A stretch of 64,000 nucleotides of DNA from CALINF01 sp039990395 (GCA_039990395.1 JBDXFZ010000146.1:248001-312000); one strand, 5' to 3'. Positions 19,022-27,985 are shown, numbered from the stretch's first letter. Program-made: numbers and translations. Notes: generated by a model not told the origin, from the sequence alone.

Positions 19022-19428
19022 CTGGCGGGCTCAGTTATTTGGCAGTATGAGCGCTCAGGGTAGTGCGTGGGGTATAGCTGCGGAATATCATTTGAGGCAA
19101 ACGTGGGTGCTAAGTCGGCGCAAGTAAGCCTGTCGCTGCGCTAGGGAAGGCAGCCAGGCGTGCAGGAGTGATCTAGTGCGGCGTTGGCTGGGCTAACTAG
19201 CGCAAGATAAGAGGTGCAGCTGAAGTGATGATAGACGTTAGCTAAACAGTGGCGACAGCAGGTAGAGCGCGAATGCTCCTATCGCCGCTGCGCTGACAAA
19301 ATCTATCTTGACGTTTCGGATACTCATGGGCGGTGATGATAGTGCGAAGGCAGGCGTGACTGAAGGAACCGATGCCTATATGCATATAACTAAAACTTAA
19401 GCCGGTTGAAGTGCTTGATAGTGGGTTA
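19022..19428. other. 407-base intergenic region upstream of the neutral-lipid operon
   Basis: This gap lies between two reverse-strand genes and should contain the promoter of the WS/DGAT operon and the 3' end of the YeiH transcript. I see no convincing terminator, no long repeat and no RNA gene. The only reading frame of interest is a 29-codon one at 19238-19327, listed separately. Confidence 0.6.
19238..19327 (-). CDS. Possible 29-residue single-span membrane peptide
   Basis: A short frame starts with ATG 19327 and ends with TAA. It encodes a basic start (MSIRNVK) and then an uninterrupted hydrophobic stretch of about 20 residues (VSAAAIGAFALYLLSPLF). That is the layout of a small bacterial membrane protein. 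No Shine-Dalgarno sequence is visible (the upstream bases are CCGCCC), so it may be chance. I recognise no family. Confidence 0.2.
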   Translation of the reverse strand: MSIRNVKIDFVSAAAIGAFALYLLSPLFS

Positions 19429-20376
19429 TCAGACTAGACGCATGACCGCCAAGAGGGTTAGCGGCACAACCAGCGCCCACAACAAGACGCCCTGGAAGAG
19501 GAATTTACCTCGAAGCCTCGCCAGAATCTCCCGACTGATTTCGGTGCCGATACAGAACAGAGCGACGACCAGCAAGACCTGACTGGCAGTAGAGGCTCCA
19601 ATAAGAAAAGTGGCAGGTAGGTCTATCAGCGACCCCGCGCACGCAGCCGCAATGAACAGCACGATAAATATTGGTACTCGCAGCTGGGCTGACCCTCGAT
19701 GCTGCATGATGCTAAATACCAATAGCAATGGGATTAACCACAACGTGCGACCCAGCTTGACCGTGGTCGCAACCATCATGGCCTCTTCACCATAGAGTGC
19801 GCTTGTTGCGACGACAGACGACGTGTCGTGGATAGCGAGTGCGGCCCAAACACCGAACTGCTCCTGAGTCAGAGCCAGGTACTTCCCGATAGCGGGGAAA
19901 GTAAACAGCGCCACGGCATTGAGCAAGAAGACCAAGGTGAGTGCCACTCCAGTCTGTTCGGGGCGAGCTTGGATAACTGGCGACAAACTGGCAATGGTGG
20001 TGCCACCACAAATGGCCGTGCCCGAGGAAATTAACTGGCTCGACTTCAGCGGGCTACCTAGCAGCCTACCGATGCATAGGCCGACCGAGAGTGTGATAAC
20101 CACATAGCCGGTAACGAGAATACTGTAGTCGGCACTGATTTTGATGAGCTCGCTGGTGTTGAGCTTGAAGCCAAGCAATACAATGGCGCACTGTAGCGCG
20201 TATTTTCCCATTGAATTGGCGTGGCTGAATACCGGTTTGTTGAATGTCAGAGACAGAAACGCGCCAGCCAATAGTCCTACTGCGGGGTTGCCGTAGTAAA
20301 TCAGTAAAGGCAGGAGTGCAGTGCCCAACCCAGCCTGGGGGGTGCTATCGGCTCGTAGCTTGGTTAGATAAGACAT
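19429..20376 (-). CDS. YeiH/UPF0324 family putative sulfate/sulfite exporter
   Basis: 315 residues with about ten hydrophobic segments, the size and pattern of the YeiH (UPF0324, PSE) integral membrane family. Recognisable segments are SGTAICGGTTIASLSP and ALAIHDTSSVVA, conserved in YeiH. The start ATG 20376 precedes MSYLTKLRADS, followed by the first membrane span. It is divergent from a sulfite dehydrogenase gene pair across about 240 bases, which suggests coordinated handling of sulfite or sulfate released from organosulfonates. Family members are named sulfate exporters mainly from gene context; biochemical evidence is limited. Confidence 0.87.
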   Translation of the reverse strand: MSYLTKLRADSTPQAGLGTALLPLLIYYGNPAVGLLAGAFLSLTFNKPVFSHANSMGKYALQCAIVLLGFKLNTSELIKISADYSILVTGYVVITLSVGLCIGRLLGSPLKSSQLISSGTAICGGTTIASLSPVIQARPEQTGVALTLVFLLNAVALFTFPAIGKYLALTQEQFGVWAALAIHDTSSVVATSALYGEEAMMVATTVKLGRTLWLIPLLLVFSIMQHRGSAQLRVPIFIVLFIAAACAGSLIDLPATFLIGASTASQVLLVVALFCIGTEISREILARLRGKFLFQGVLLWALVVPLTLLAVMRLV

Positions 20377-20616
20377 AACTGGTCTTGTCGAGGCGCAGAA
20401 TAGCTATTGTTGAGGATAGCCGTAATGCACACATCCTCTAATGCGGCAAACCTGTGGTCAGAGATCGACGGCGGCTTTGAGACGGGCTGCTTTTTTCGCA
20501 GTGCATAGCTTTATCTCTACAACTGCCGGAAATGACAACTGACTGTTATCTTACGCAGCATATAATTCCAAAGGAGCTTTCGAGTTGGCGAAAGCGGCTT
20601 TCAGGGATTGAGCGTA

Positions 20617-21924
20617 ATGAATGACATCAAAAAGGGGCTTCACCAACTCTATAGGGATGACCCTTATCGTGCCGATTGGGAGTTGTTTGGCCGCAAGAGT
20701 GATCGGTTGACCCGCAGAGGTTTTCTCTCTGGACTGGGAGCAATGTCAGCAGTCCTGGGCGCGGAAGTGGTTTTTGGGCGCTTTATGCCTGCGGGCATGA
20801 TTCCAGCGGCGCTCGCCGAGGAAGTCGAGTCCTTTACTATTCCTGGCAAGCATCCCGACCTTGTTGTGCTAAACGACCGACCCGTAAATGCTGAGACCCC
20901 GGCCTATCTACTTGACGATCCTGTCACTCCCGCAGACCGGTTGTTTGTGCGTAACAATGGTCTTCCGCCGAATCAGGTGGATATAGATAGCTGGTTGCTG
21001 GCCATCGATGGGGAGTCGGTTGATCAGCCGGTGAGTTTTTCGCTAGCGGAGCTCAAACAGCGCTTTAAGCATTATACGTATCAATTGACGCTCGAGTGTG
21101 GGGGCAATGGCCGAGCAGAGTTCAACCCACCTGCGCGTGGGAATCAGTGGTCTACTGGTGCCGTGGGTTGCCCGCGGTGGACGGGTGTGCGCTTGGCGGA
21201 CGTGCTAAAGGCTGCAGGGGTGAAGCCGGACGCGGTTTATATCGGCTATTACGGGGTGGATACCCATATCAGTGGAGACCCCGGCAAGGTGCCAATCAGT
21301 CGGGGTATTCCAATGGCCAAGGCGATGGAAGATGAAACGCTGATCGCCTGGCAGATTAATGATGAGGCACTACCGCTAATGAATGGATATCCGCTGCGCT
21401 TGGTTGTGGGCGGATGGCCAGCCTCCACCTCGGGGAAGTGGCTCACGCGTATCAGCGTGCGCAATAAGGTGCATGATGGCACCAAGATGGGTGGATACTC
21501 GTACCGAGTTCCATGTTCACCGATCGCGCCCGGTGCAGAAATTGCTGAGGAAGATATGTGTATCATCGAGTCGATGCCGGTTAAGTCGCTGGTGACGTTC
21601 CCGCGGTCAGGTGTTGTGCAAGGATTGGACAAACCTCTGGCCGTGCGCGGGCAAGCATGGGCGGGAGACTTGTCGGTATCTCGTGTCGACGTATCGATTG
21701 ATTTTGGTCAAACCTGGCAGCCTGCGCAGCTGGAGAAGCCGGTCAACAGATTGGCCTGGCAGCAATTTCGAGCAAGTATGGATTTCCCGCAACGCGGCTA
21801 TTACGAGGTTTGGGCGCGGGCCACCGATAGTGCAGGTAACGCTCAGCCCATGCTAGTGCCAGGTTGGAACCCCAGAGGATATCTAAATAACGCGTGTCAC
21901 CGTATTGCAGTGAAGGTCGTTTAG
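20617..21924 (+). CDS. Periplasmic sulfite dehydrogenase, molybdopterin subunit (SorA/SoxC-like)
   Basis: A sulfite-oxidase-family molybdoenzyme of 435 residues. It oxidises sulfite to sulfate in the periplasm and passes electrons to cytochrome c. A Tat signal is clear: TRRGFLSGLGAMSAVLG near residue 35. The molybdenum-ligating cysteine is Cys161 in LECGGNGRAEF, and the C-terminal dimerisation domain follows (SIDFGQTWQPAQLE, YEVWARATD). ATG 20617 is preferred, with AGGGA 9 bases upstream; an in-frame TTG at 20608 abuts that site. A c-type cytochrome gene follows after 2 bases, as in sorAB. The exact SorA versus SoxC assignment needs a tree, but the absence of other sox genes favours SorA. Confidence 0.9.
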   Translation: MNDIKKGLHQLYRDDPYRADWELFGRKSDRLTRRGFLSGLGAMSAVLGAEVVFGRFMPAGMIPAALAEEVESFTIPGKHPDLVVLNDRPVNAETPAYLLDDPVTPADRLFVRNNGLPPNQVDIDSWLLAIDGESVDQPVSFSLAELKQRFKHYTYQLTLECGGNGRAEFNPPARGNQWSTGAVGCPRWTGVRLADVLKAAGVKPDAVYIGYYGVDTHISGDPGKVPISRGIPMAKAMEDETLIAWQINDEALPLMNGYPLRLVVGGWPASTSGKWLTRISVRNKVHDGTKMGGYSYRVPCSPIAPGAEIAEEDMCIIESMPVKSLVTFPRSGVVQGLDKPLAVRGQAWAGDLSVSRVDVSIDFGQTWQPAQLEKPVNRLAWQQFRASMDFPQRGYYEVWARATDSAGNAQPMLVPGWNPRGYLNNACHRIAVKVV

Positions 21925-21926
21925 GC

Positions 21927-22268
21927 GTGGTTCTCGTGTCGATTCGGTCTGTTTGGTGCCTGTCTTTATGTCTACTTGCCGCTACCGTAAGTTCTGCCGA
22001 GCTTGATGCAAAAACGGGGCTGGCTATAGCGCCAGGCTTCGAAGTTGTGAGTGTGCAGTGTACCGTGTGTCATTCAGCCAAGCTCGTGACGCAAAATCGT
22101 GGGAGTAGGGACCATTGGCTAGCGATGATTCGCTGGATGCAGGAGACTCAGGGGTTGTGGCCGTTAGGCGACAGTGAAGAGACGATTCTTAATTACCTCG
22201 CCGCAAATTACGGCCCCGTTAATCTAGGTCGTCGCCAACTGCTATCGCCGCATCTCCTGCCTGAATAG
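21927..22268 (+). CDS. Cytochrome c subunit of sulfite dehydrogenase (SorB-like)
   Basis: A small secreted monoheme cytochrome c of about 113 residues. The signal peptide is hydrophobic (WCLSLCLLAATVSSA). The heme-binding motif is CTVCH (Cys45, Cys48, His49 from this start), and Met in IRWMQETQGLW is a likely sixth ligand. It accepts electrons from the SorA-like subunit encoded 2 bases upstream. Both plausible starts are GTG: 21927 (used here) and 21936; neither has a strong ribosome site, consistent with translational coupling to the gene before it. The frame extends further upstream only as overlap with that gene. Confidence 0.85.
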   Translation: MVLVSIRSVWCLSLCLLAATVSSAELDAKTGLAIAPGFEVVSVQCTVCHSAKLVTQNRGSRDHWLAMIRWMQETQGLWPLGDSEETILNYLAANYGPVNLGRRQLLSPHLLPE

Positions 22269-22338
22269 CTCACTGTTTGTATAATCTGTTTGGGTAGTCG
22301 CGCCGGAATAACATTCTATGCAGGAAGCACCAGTAAAA

Positions 22339-23658
22339 ATGAGAAGTCGCAGAGTTCTGTCAAACAGCATTGCCCTGGCTTTTTCAATAGCGTGTTCTGA
22401 CCTGTATGCCGATACTGCAACTCCAGTGCCACTCGTCGCGCCGGCGGCTGTCGAGGCTTATCAATCCGGCTATGGTGATAGCGTTGAGTTTGGCGGCCCC
22501 AGCGCTGTATCTCAAGAGCTCGACACATTGAATGAAAACCGGGATTCCCTCTATCAGCTTGATCCCTTGCAACGCGGATTTGACCCCTGGTTCAAGTGGA
22601 AGGAGGGTTTAAACGACACGAGCAACATTAAGCTGGGTGTCAATGCACTGATGCTTGTTCAGCATAGCAGCGCTGATGCCAGTGCAGATAAGCAGAGAAA
22701 CTCTGCGGGTGCAATCTATCGTTTTCAGGGCAGTTGGAAGGGCTATTCCTCTCCCTCTGGCAATGACGGCAAGCTTGAATGGAGACTGGAGAGCAGATCG
22801 GATATCGGTGGTGACCCATCACCTCAGCAATTTGGTGCTCGCTACGCCGCTGCGCTTAACACCGGTTTTCCCTATGGTAATAATTTCGATACCGATCTGG
22901 CTGTACTGAACTGGACTCAACTCTTGAATGATGGCCGGGCAGGCATAGCAGTCGGCAGGCTGGCGTTTGATGCGTATCTGGATGCCTTTGCTTTTCAATC
23001 ACCCTATCGCGGATTCTTGAATCGCTCTTTCGTTTTTAATCCAACGCTTGCGACAACCGGAGCGGGCGCTCTTGGTGCCGTCGCGAAAGGGTTTGTTACA
23101 GACCAGGTCTGGCTGGGCGCACAAATCTATGATGGCAACGCGTCTAACGGGACATTCGATTTAGACACATTCAGGGCATACGAGTGGCTAAAGGCGATCG
23201 AAGTGGGTTGGACCCCCGATATCGGCTTGCGAGCAACGGACCGAATACAATTTACCTACTGGGAAAAGGATGCCCGGCACGCGCAAGGGGTTTCGGCGGG
23301 AGATGGAGTGGCAGTTAGTGCTAGTCGGCAGTGGACAGATACTCTGCTCACGTTTGTGCGACTAGGGCATTCGAATGGCGGCGCTGGTGTAGCTGCTGAA
23401 AACGCAGCAAGTCTGGGCTTTGAATACAGCCCTTGGTCAGACCGTAGTTGGACTGTAGGCGCGGGCTGGGCTGATCCATCCAGGGAAACCCATGGCGAGC
23501 GCCTCGACGATGAGTATGTTGTGGAAACGTCCTATAAGTTTCAGCTTACAAAGAATTTTTCTCTAACGCCGGATGTACAGCTTTTGCTGAAGCCCGCCAA
23601 AACCCCTGAAGAAGATCGAGTATGGATAGCTGGCGTGCGCGCTGTTCTTACCATGTAA
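22339..23658 (+). CDS. OprB-type carbohydrate-selective porin
   Basis: About 439 residues, with signal peptide MRSRRVLSNSIALAFSIACSD and a beta-barrel that ends in VRAVLTM. Segments such as GFDPWFKWKEGLNDTSNIKLGV, AVLNWTQ and KAIEVGWTPDIG are typical of OprB family porins, which let sugars or other small solutes diffuse across the outer membrane. ATG 22339 is chosen because the signal peptide then starts with a short basic head; an in-frame ATG at 22318 is possible. It lies 70 bases after the cytochrome gene on the same strand, so it may be co-transcribed. Substrate unknown. Confidence 0.82.
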   Translation: MRSRRVLSNSIALAFSIACSDLYADTATPVPLVAPAAVEAYQSGYGDSVEFGGPSAVSQELDTLNENRDSLYQLDPLQRGFDPWFKWKEGLNDTSNIKLGVNALMLVQHSSADASADKQRNSAGAIYRFQGSWKGYSSPSGNDGKLEWRLESRSDIGGDPSPQQFGARYAAALNTGFPYGNNFDTDLAVLNWTQLLNDGRAGIAVGRLAFDAYLDAFAFQSPYRGFLNRSFVFNPTLATTGAGALGAVAKGFVTDQVWLGAQIYDGNASNGTFDLDTFRAYEWLKAIEVGWTPDIGLRATDRIQFTYWEKDARHAQGVSAGDGVAVSASRQWTDTLLTFVRLGHSNGGAGVAAENAASLGFEYSPWSDRSWTVGAGWADPSRETHGERLDDEYVVETSYKFQLTKNFSLTPDVQLLLKPAKTPEEDRVWIAGVRAVLTM

Positions 23659-23845
23659 CGGCGGTGTGCTGTGCGGGTATTCGCACGGTGTTATGGCGAA
23701 CAAAATGTGCGCTTTAGACGGCAAAAGCATCTCTGTGTAGAGGAATAGTAAATACTTGATGTCTCGATGTTAGCGCTCAGTTAGACTGCGACGTCCTAGG
23801 CTAATGGCTCAGAATTCAATGTGTTGGGCGGAAAGTGGAGTAGGT

Positions 23846-25036
23846 ATGTTCAGGTTGGTTTGGCAATTTAAGTGCTTGATGGTGTGTGTGCTGGCAGGGT
23901 TTACCGGCTCTGCGCTTGCGCAAGAGTGGGAGCCTGTTACGGACGCGGAGGAGTTGAAGCAGCTCATGTCAGACACGGTAATGGTGTCTACTCTTGAGCC
24001 GGGTGTAGAAGCGAAAGCAGTTTACAATGCTGACGGAACAGGCACGCTAAATGCTTGGGGCGATACGTTCTCCCGAACATGGGAGGTTCGTGACAGCAGC
24101 GCCTGCGTTAACTCAAGGGGTGTGGACACTTGCTATGCGATAGAGCGCGATACCCAAGAGGTGTCGATGTATCGCGTTACAAACTTAACAACACAAGAAA
24201 GTGCAATTGTCAGTATTACGCGCGACGGAGAGCCGATCATCGTAGCGGGATCTGGCGTAGGGATGGGTAAACCTTCTGCTGATGAAATTGCCAAGTCATT
24301 AGCAAACCCCAATACGCCGCTGGCCAGCCTCACACTCAAAACGCAGTATCGAGCGTTTAAGGGTGATCTACCCAATGCGTCTGATCAGAACAGTACCACC
24401 TTGTTGTTCCAGCCTTCCTTCCCATTTTCGCTGGATAATGGCGCTACGGTATTCTTTCGCCCGGCTCTTCCAGTGCTGTTAGATCAACCCGTGTTTGAAG
24501 GTGACGAGCTCGATTTTGATTCGGTTTCCGGATTGGGTGACATAGGCTTTGACCTGGCTTATGGACGTACAACCGACACGGGTATCTTGTGGGCAGTGGG
24601 GATGATATCAACGCTACCGACGGCGACTAAGGATGAACTAGGCCCGGACCGGTGGAGCGCGGGCCCCGAGTTTATTCTTGGTAAGTTGTCCAAGAAGTAC
24701 GTGGTTGGCGCTTTGACTAGCTATCAAACTGATATTGCGGGTTCTGGTGACGCCGATGTCAGTCTGACAACGATCAATGCCTTTTTTACGCTGCTACCCG
24801 GCGGGGGTTGGAACTGGGGAAGTGCGCCGATTATCAACTACGACCACGAAGACAGTCAGTGGACTTTGCCCGTAAACCTCTCAGTGGGAAAGACAGTACT
24901 TTTTGGAGGCAGACCCTGGAAAATGAGCGCCGAAATTAACTACTACACGGAGCAGGCTGATGCCTTTGGCCCTGAGTGGATGTTTGGAATAAATGTGGCG
25001 CCCGTAGTAGAAAATGTCTTCGCCAAGTATTTTTGA
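23846..25036 (+). CDS. Outer-membrane beta-barrel protein of unknown function with soluble N-terminal domain
   Basis: 396 residues. The signal peptide ends at GSALAQ. Residues of about 30-135 form a small soluble domain (PVTDAEELKQLMSDTVM, a pair of cysteines around SACVNSRGVDTCYAI). A barrel-like C-terminal half follows (alternating FSLDNGATVFFRPALPV, SGLGDIGFDLAYG) and ends in an aromatic residue (FAKYF). The start is ATG 23846, with GTGGAG 5 bases upstream, rather than the more distal in-frame ATG at 23804. I do not recognise a characterised family for the N-terminal domain; the barrel resembles the loosely defined outer-membrane 'transporter' group. It sits between two porin genes. Confidence 0.75.
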   Translation: MFRLVWQFKCLMVCVLAGFTGSALAQEWEPVTDAEELKQLMSDTVMVSTLEPGVEAKAVYNADGTGTLNAWGDTFSRTWEVRDSSACVNSRGVDTCYAIERDTQEVSMYRVTNLTTQESAIVSITRDGEPIIVAGSGVGMGKPSADEIAKSLANPNTPLASLTLKTQYRAFKGDLPNASDQNSTTLLFQPSFPFSLDNGATVFFRPALPVLLDQPVFEGDELDFDSVSGLGDIGFDLAYGRTTDTGILWAVGMISTLPTATKDELGPDRWSAGPEFILGKLSKKYVVGALTSYQTDIAGSGDADVSLTTINAFFTLLPGGGWNWGSAPIINYDHEDSQWTLPVNLSVGKTVLFGGRPWKMSAEINYYTEQADAFGPEWMFGINVAPVVENVFAKYF

Positions 25037-25061
25037 GTTAGAGACATGTTGTCTAACGTAA

Positions 25062-25081
25062 GCAAAGCAAAGCAAAGCAAA
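25062..25081. repeat. Pentanucleotide repeat GCAAA x4
   Basis: Four exact tandem copies of GCAAA lie 48 bases upstream of the ATG of the porin gene at 25130. Short tandem repeats in this position can change promoter or leader spacing by slippage, but four copies is few. Confidence 0.9.
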
Positions 25082-25129
25082 TCAGTAGCCAGTATGCGTT
25101 TGCTCTTGCGCCGTATCCGGAGATGATTG

Positions 25130-26809
25130 ATGAGGTGTGATAACCCCGTGCGCGGTGTAGTTCTATCGGCGGTTCTAGTGTGGGGTTTCTTGTCTGCGCT
25201 ACCGGCCTTGGCACAAGCTACCGCCCAGTCAATTTTGCTGCGTAATGTCACGTTAATCGACAGGTCCGGAGAGAAAGAAACTGTTGTAGTAAATATTCTG
25301 GTCAAGGACTCCATACTCGACATTATTACTCAGGATCTGATTCCAATTGATGAGGCAGAGGAGTCCTACGACGCTGCCGGTGGAGTCGTGCTGGGCGAAC
25401 TTACTCTCGGCGAAGCCGCGAACTTTTTGATTCTCTCCGGCGACCCGCGGCAGAACATCTCGCTGTTACTCGATACCAAAACCCACGCCCGCTTTGCGAT
25501 CTATCAGGGTGAAGTTGTCAAGAACACGTTTGTTGGCATTCTTGAAGAGACACCCGAAGAGAAAGATCGCGCTCAACAGGGATGGCTTGCCTATGCACCG
25601 CCGCCTCTAGCCGTGCCTTTAAGCTACAACGATGCGGCGCGCTGGAATCACTTTGAAACTAAAGCTGTTTCTGGTGTGTTTACAGGTGGCTTGGTGGTCG
25701 ATAGGCAAAACTGGGTGGGGCAAGATAAGCAAAGTGAATTTCAGGTGGGTGATCTCGATGAGTTTTCCGGCGGTGAAATTCGCGGTTTACGCTTTGGTGG
25801 CGTAGGCACTCTAAACTTTGAAAAGCCTTGGGTATGGACGATCTTTGGTGCTACTCATGCGTTTGACGAGGGCTTCGATTCGACCGAGTCAGACGACTAC
25901 ACATTGTTTGATCTCCGGTTGGACATTCCGATCTGGGAGAAGACCAGCTTTAGTATAGGCAAGCAAAAAGAGCCTATCTCGATGGAGCGTTTGATGGCGC
26001 TGGGTCATGGCCCTATGCAGGAGCGAGCGGCAGTTTCTGATGCATTGTTACCCTCCAGAAATGTCGGCCTGGTGATGGCTGGCACATTGGCAGATGATCG
26101 AATGACGCTCGCCGGTGGTGCGTTCAATAATTGGCTCGACAAGGATCAGCCGAATTCATTTAGTGATAATGCGACCCAGTATGTGGGCAGGGCCACCTGG
26201 GTACCTTACCTGTCGGACAATGAAAGCACGTTACTGCACTTAGGTGGGGGATTGCGTCACTCCAACGCGAAAGAGGGCGTAGTCGTTCAAGTAGGCCCCG
26301 AATTCAATCAGGCACCCGATTTCCTGGCGACAGATTCTCTACTACCCAAGGAGTCGATGACGTATCAGGCAGAGGCATCGTTGCGTAGTGGCCCGTTCTG
26401 GCTGCACGGTGAATATGCGCGTACGGATCTGGAGTCCCGTGAGTATAGCGATCCATCTCTTGATGGCTATCACATCACTGCCTCTTGGATACTCACCGGC
26501 GAAGTGCGTCCCTATAATTATCGTGTGGGAATATTCAAGCCTGTTCCGGTCGCCAGAACGGTGGAGCAAAATGGTTGGGGTGCCTGGGAGATCGGTGCTC
26601 GCTATAGCAACATGGATATGAGTGAGGCGCCTGGCTCAATCTTCGGCGCAGATGCCGGTGATATGGATATCTGGTCGTTGGGCCTAAATTGGTGGCTAAA
26701 CCCTTACCTCAATGTAAACCTGAACTATCGGTTTATCACTCTCGATCGATTCGATGAAACGGGCGATAGCCATGGCTTTAACACACGACTTGTGTTGCTT
26801 CTGGAATAG
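25130..26809 (+). CDS. OprO/OprP-type porin with N-terminal amidohydrolase-like beta-sandwich remnant
   Basis: 559 residues in three parts. The signal peptide ends at ALAQ (about residue 29). Residues 36-67 (ILLRNVTLIDRSGEK onward) match the N-terminal strands of the amidohydrolase composite domain. Residues 89-132 (GELTLGEAANFLILSGDP, ending IYQGEVVKN) match its C-terminal strands. The metal-binding TIM barrel that normally lies between them is absent; the two halves join directly at YDAAGGVVLG. From about residue 165 the protein is a phosphate-selective-porin-like barrel (SFSIGKQKEPISMERL, SWILTGE) ending in LVLLLE. ATG 25130 has GGAGA 6 bases upstream. The N-terminal domain cannot be catalytic and might be a plug or partner-binding module. 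Confidence 0.85.
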   Translation: MRCDNPVRGVVLSAVLVWGFLSALPALAQATAQSILLRNVTLIDRSGEKETVVVNILVKDSILDIITQDLIPIDEAEESYDAAGGVVLGELTLGEAANFLILSGDPRQNISLLLDTKTHARFAIYQGEVVKNTFVGILEETPEEKDRAQQGWLAYAPPPLAVPLSYNDAARWNHFETKAVSGVFTGGLVVDRQNWVGQDKQSEFQVGDLDEFSGGEIRGLRFGGVGTLNFEKPWVWTIFGATHAFDEGFDSTESDDYTLFDLRLDIPIWEKTSFSIGKQKEPISMERLMALGHGPMQERAAVSDALLPSRNVGLVMAGTLADDRMTLAGGAFNNWLDKDQPNSFSDNATQYVGRATWVPYLSDNESTLLHLGGGLRHSNAKEGVVVQVGPEFNQAPDFLATDSLLPKESMTYQAEASLRSGPFWLHGEYARTDLESREYSDPSLDGYHITASWILTGEVRPYNYRVGIFKPVPVARTVEQNGWGAWEIGARYSNMDMSEAPGSIFGADAGDMDIWSLGLNWWLNPYLNVNLNYRFITLDRFDETGDSHGFNTRLVLLLE

Positions 26810-26845
26810 AAGCTATCGGTATAAACACGCTGAGCATTGCAAAAT

Positions 26846-26890
26846 GCCTAAGGCCAAATTCTTACAACTAGGGCCTTAGGCTTATTCTTA
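26846..26890. terminator. Bidirectional terminator-like hairpin between convergent genes
   Basis: A perfect 10-bp inverted repeat (26846-26855 with 26872-26881) with a 16-base loop lies between the porin gene and the convergent glycine-zipper gene. It is flanked by AAAA on the left and TTATTCTT on the right, so it could end transcription in both directions. Confidence 0.7.
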
Positions 26891-26917
26891 CTAAATAGCG
26901 GTAGATGCTGCTAGCGC

Positions 26918-27694
26918 TTACCAGTTGCCGGGGATAGTCAGCGGCGTACGCAATGTGGTTTCCAGGATGGTTCCTGCCGGCACATTGATGCTTGAGCCGC
27001 TGGTGAGAATCGACGCACCAAGTCCAACCGCAGCCCCTGTTTTTGCACCACTCTTACCGCTTATCAAGCCGCCTATCACGGCAGCCCGTGCTGTGCGACC
27101 GGCCGTCTTGCCAGCCTCGTTGCCAGTTTTCGCTTGTAAGCCTGTGGTGGCTATTTCATAGAGCTGGTCGTCAATCATGATGTCTGTGAATTCGATAGCC
27201 ATTTCAGAGGACCCCACAGCTCTGCCGCCGGTTGACGCCTGAATGATCCTGCCATGCACAAAGGTCCCTCTGGGCGCGACAGTCACGCTATTGATCACGA
27301 TTGCGCCTTCCAATTGACCGCGAAAGCGGTGACCCGTCTTATGCCGCTTTGTATCGATGGAGTCGGCCATGCGAATCACCATCCGCGTACCGCTTGGCAC
27401 AGTGATGTCTTTTGGCGGTGGGGGTGGGCTGGGCTTTGCCTTTGGTGCCGGTGCCGGCGCGGGAGCCGCAGCAGCTTTTGGAGATCTATCTACTTCATCT
27501 AGATAAATACCGGCGACCTCGGGTTCTGGGAACGCTTCAATGCGGGTGCCCGTATTGAACATTATGATGCCATTGCTGCTACCCATGAATTCACCTTCGA
27601 GCAACGTGCCATCGGTCAACTCTAGCGTATCAGCAATCGCTTGCGCCGCCATAAGACTGGCACAGGCCGCGATGGCCAAGAAAAGTGTTCGCAT
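26918..27694 (-). CDS. Secreted glycine-zipper protein with TrbI-like barrel region
   Basis: 258 residues. A signal peptide (MRTLFLAIAACASLMAAQAIA) precedes a small strand-rich domain (LELTDGTLLEGEF), then a proline/alanine-rich linker (APAPAPAPKAKPSPPPPP). A beta-rich domain follows (VPSGTRMVIRMADSIDT, APRGTFVHGRIIQA) that resembles the C-terminal region of TrbI/VirB10-like or outer-membrane assembly proteins. Next is a glycine-zipper helix pair (AVIGGLISGKSGAKTGAAVG). The start ATG 27694 has a near-perfect AAGGAGGA site, although the frame is open 82 codons further. Location is probably periplasm or outer membrane; function unknown. Confidence 0.85.
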   Translation of the reverse strand: MRTLFLAIAACASLMAAQAIADTLELTDGTLLEGEFMGSSNGIIMFNTGTRIEAFPEPEVAGIYLDEVDRSPKAAAAPAPAPAPKAKPSPPPPPKDITVPSGTRMVIRMADSIDTKRHKTGHRFRGQLEGAIVINSVTVAPRGTFVHGRIIQASTGGRAVGSSEMAIEFTDIMIDDQLYEIATTGLQAKTGNEAGKTAGRTARAAVIGGLISGKSGAKTGAAVGLGASILTSGSSINVPAGTILETTLRTPLTIPGNW

Positions 27695-27985
27695 GTTGAA
27701 ATCCTCCTTATTTCGATGTGGGCATTGTAAACGATTGTGGACGTCTGTAGCAGGTGCGACTATTGCGAGTTGTTTTGTGGCGATACCTGGGGTATCGATA
27801 AAGAGAGTGTTGTACTGCGAGGCGCGCATTCCAGTGTGCTTCGGCTTGAAAACGGCCTGATCGTTGAGGCTACCGACCTGGTCGGCTATGCAGAGGTGAT
27901 GTTGCAGGTGCAAGCGCTCAAGCAAACGCATGGGGCCCACGACTCCTAAAAGGGAGGAAATGTCGAAAGGCAGACTCCAATGCGG

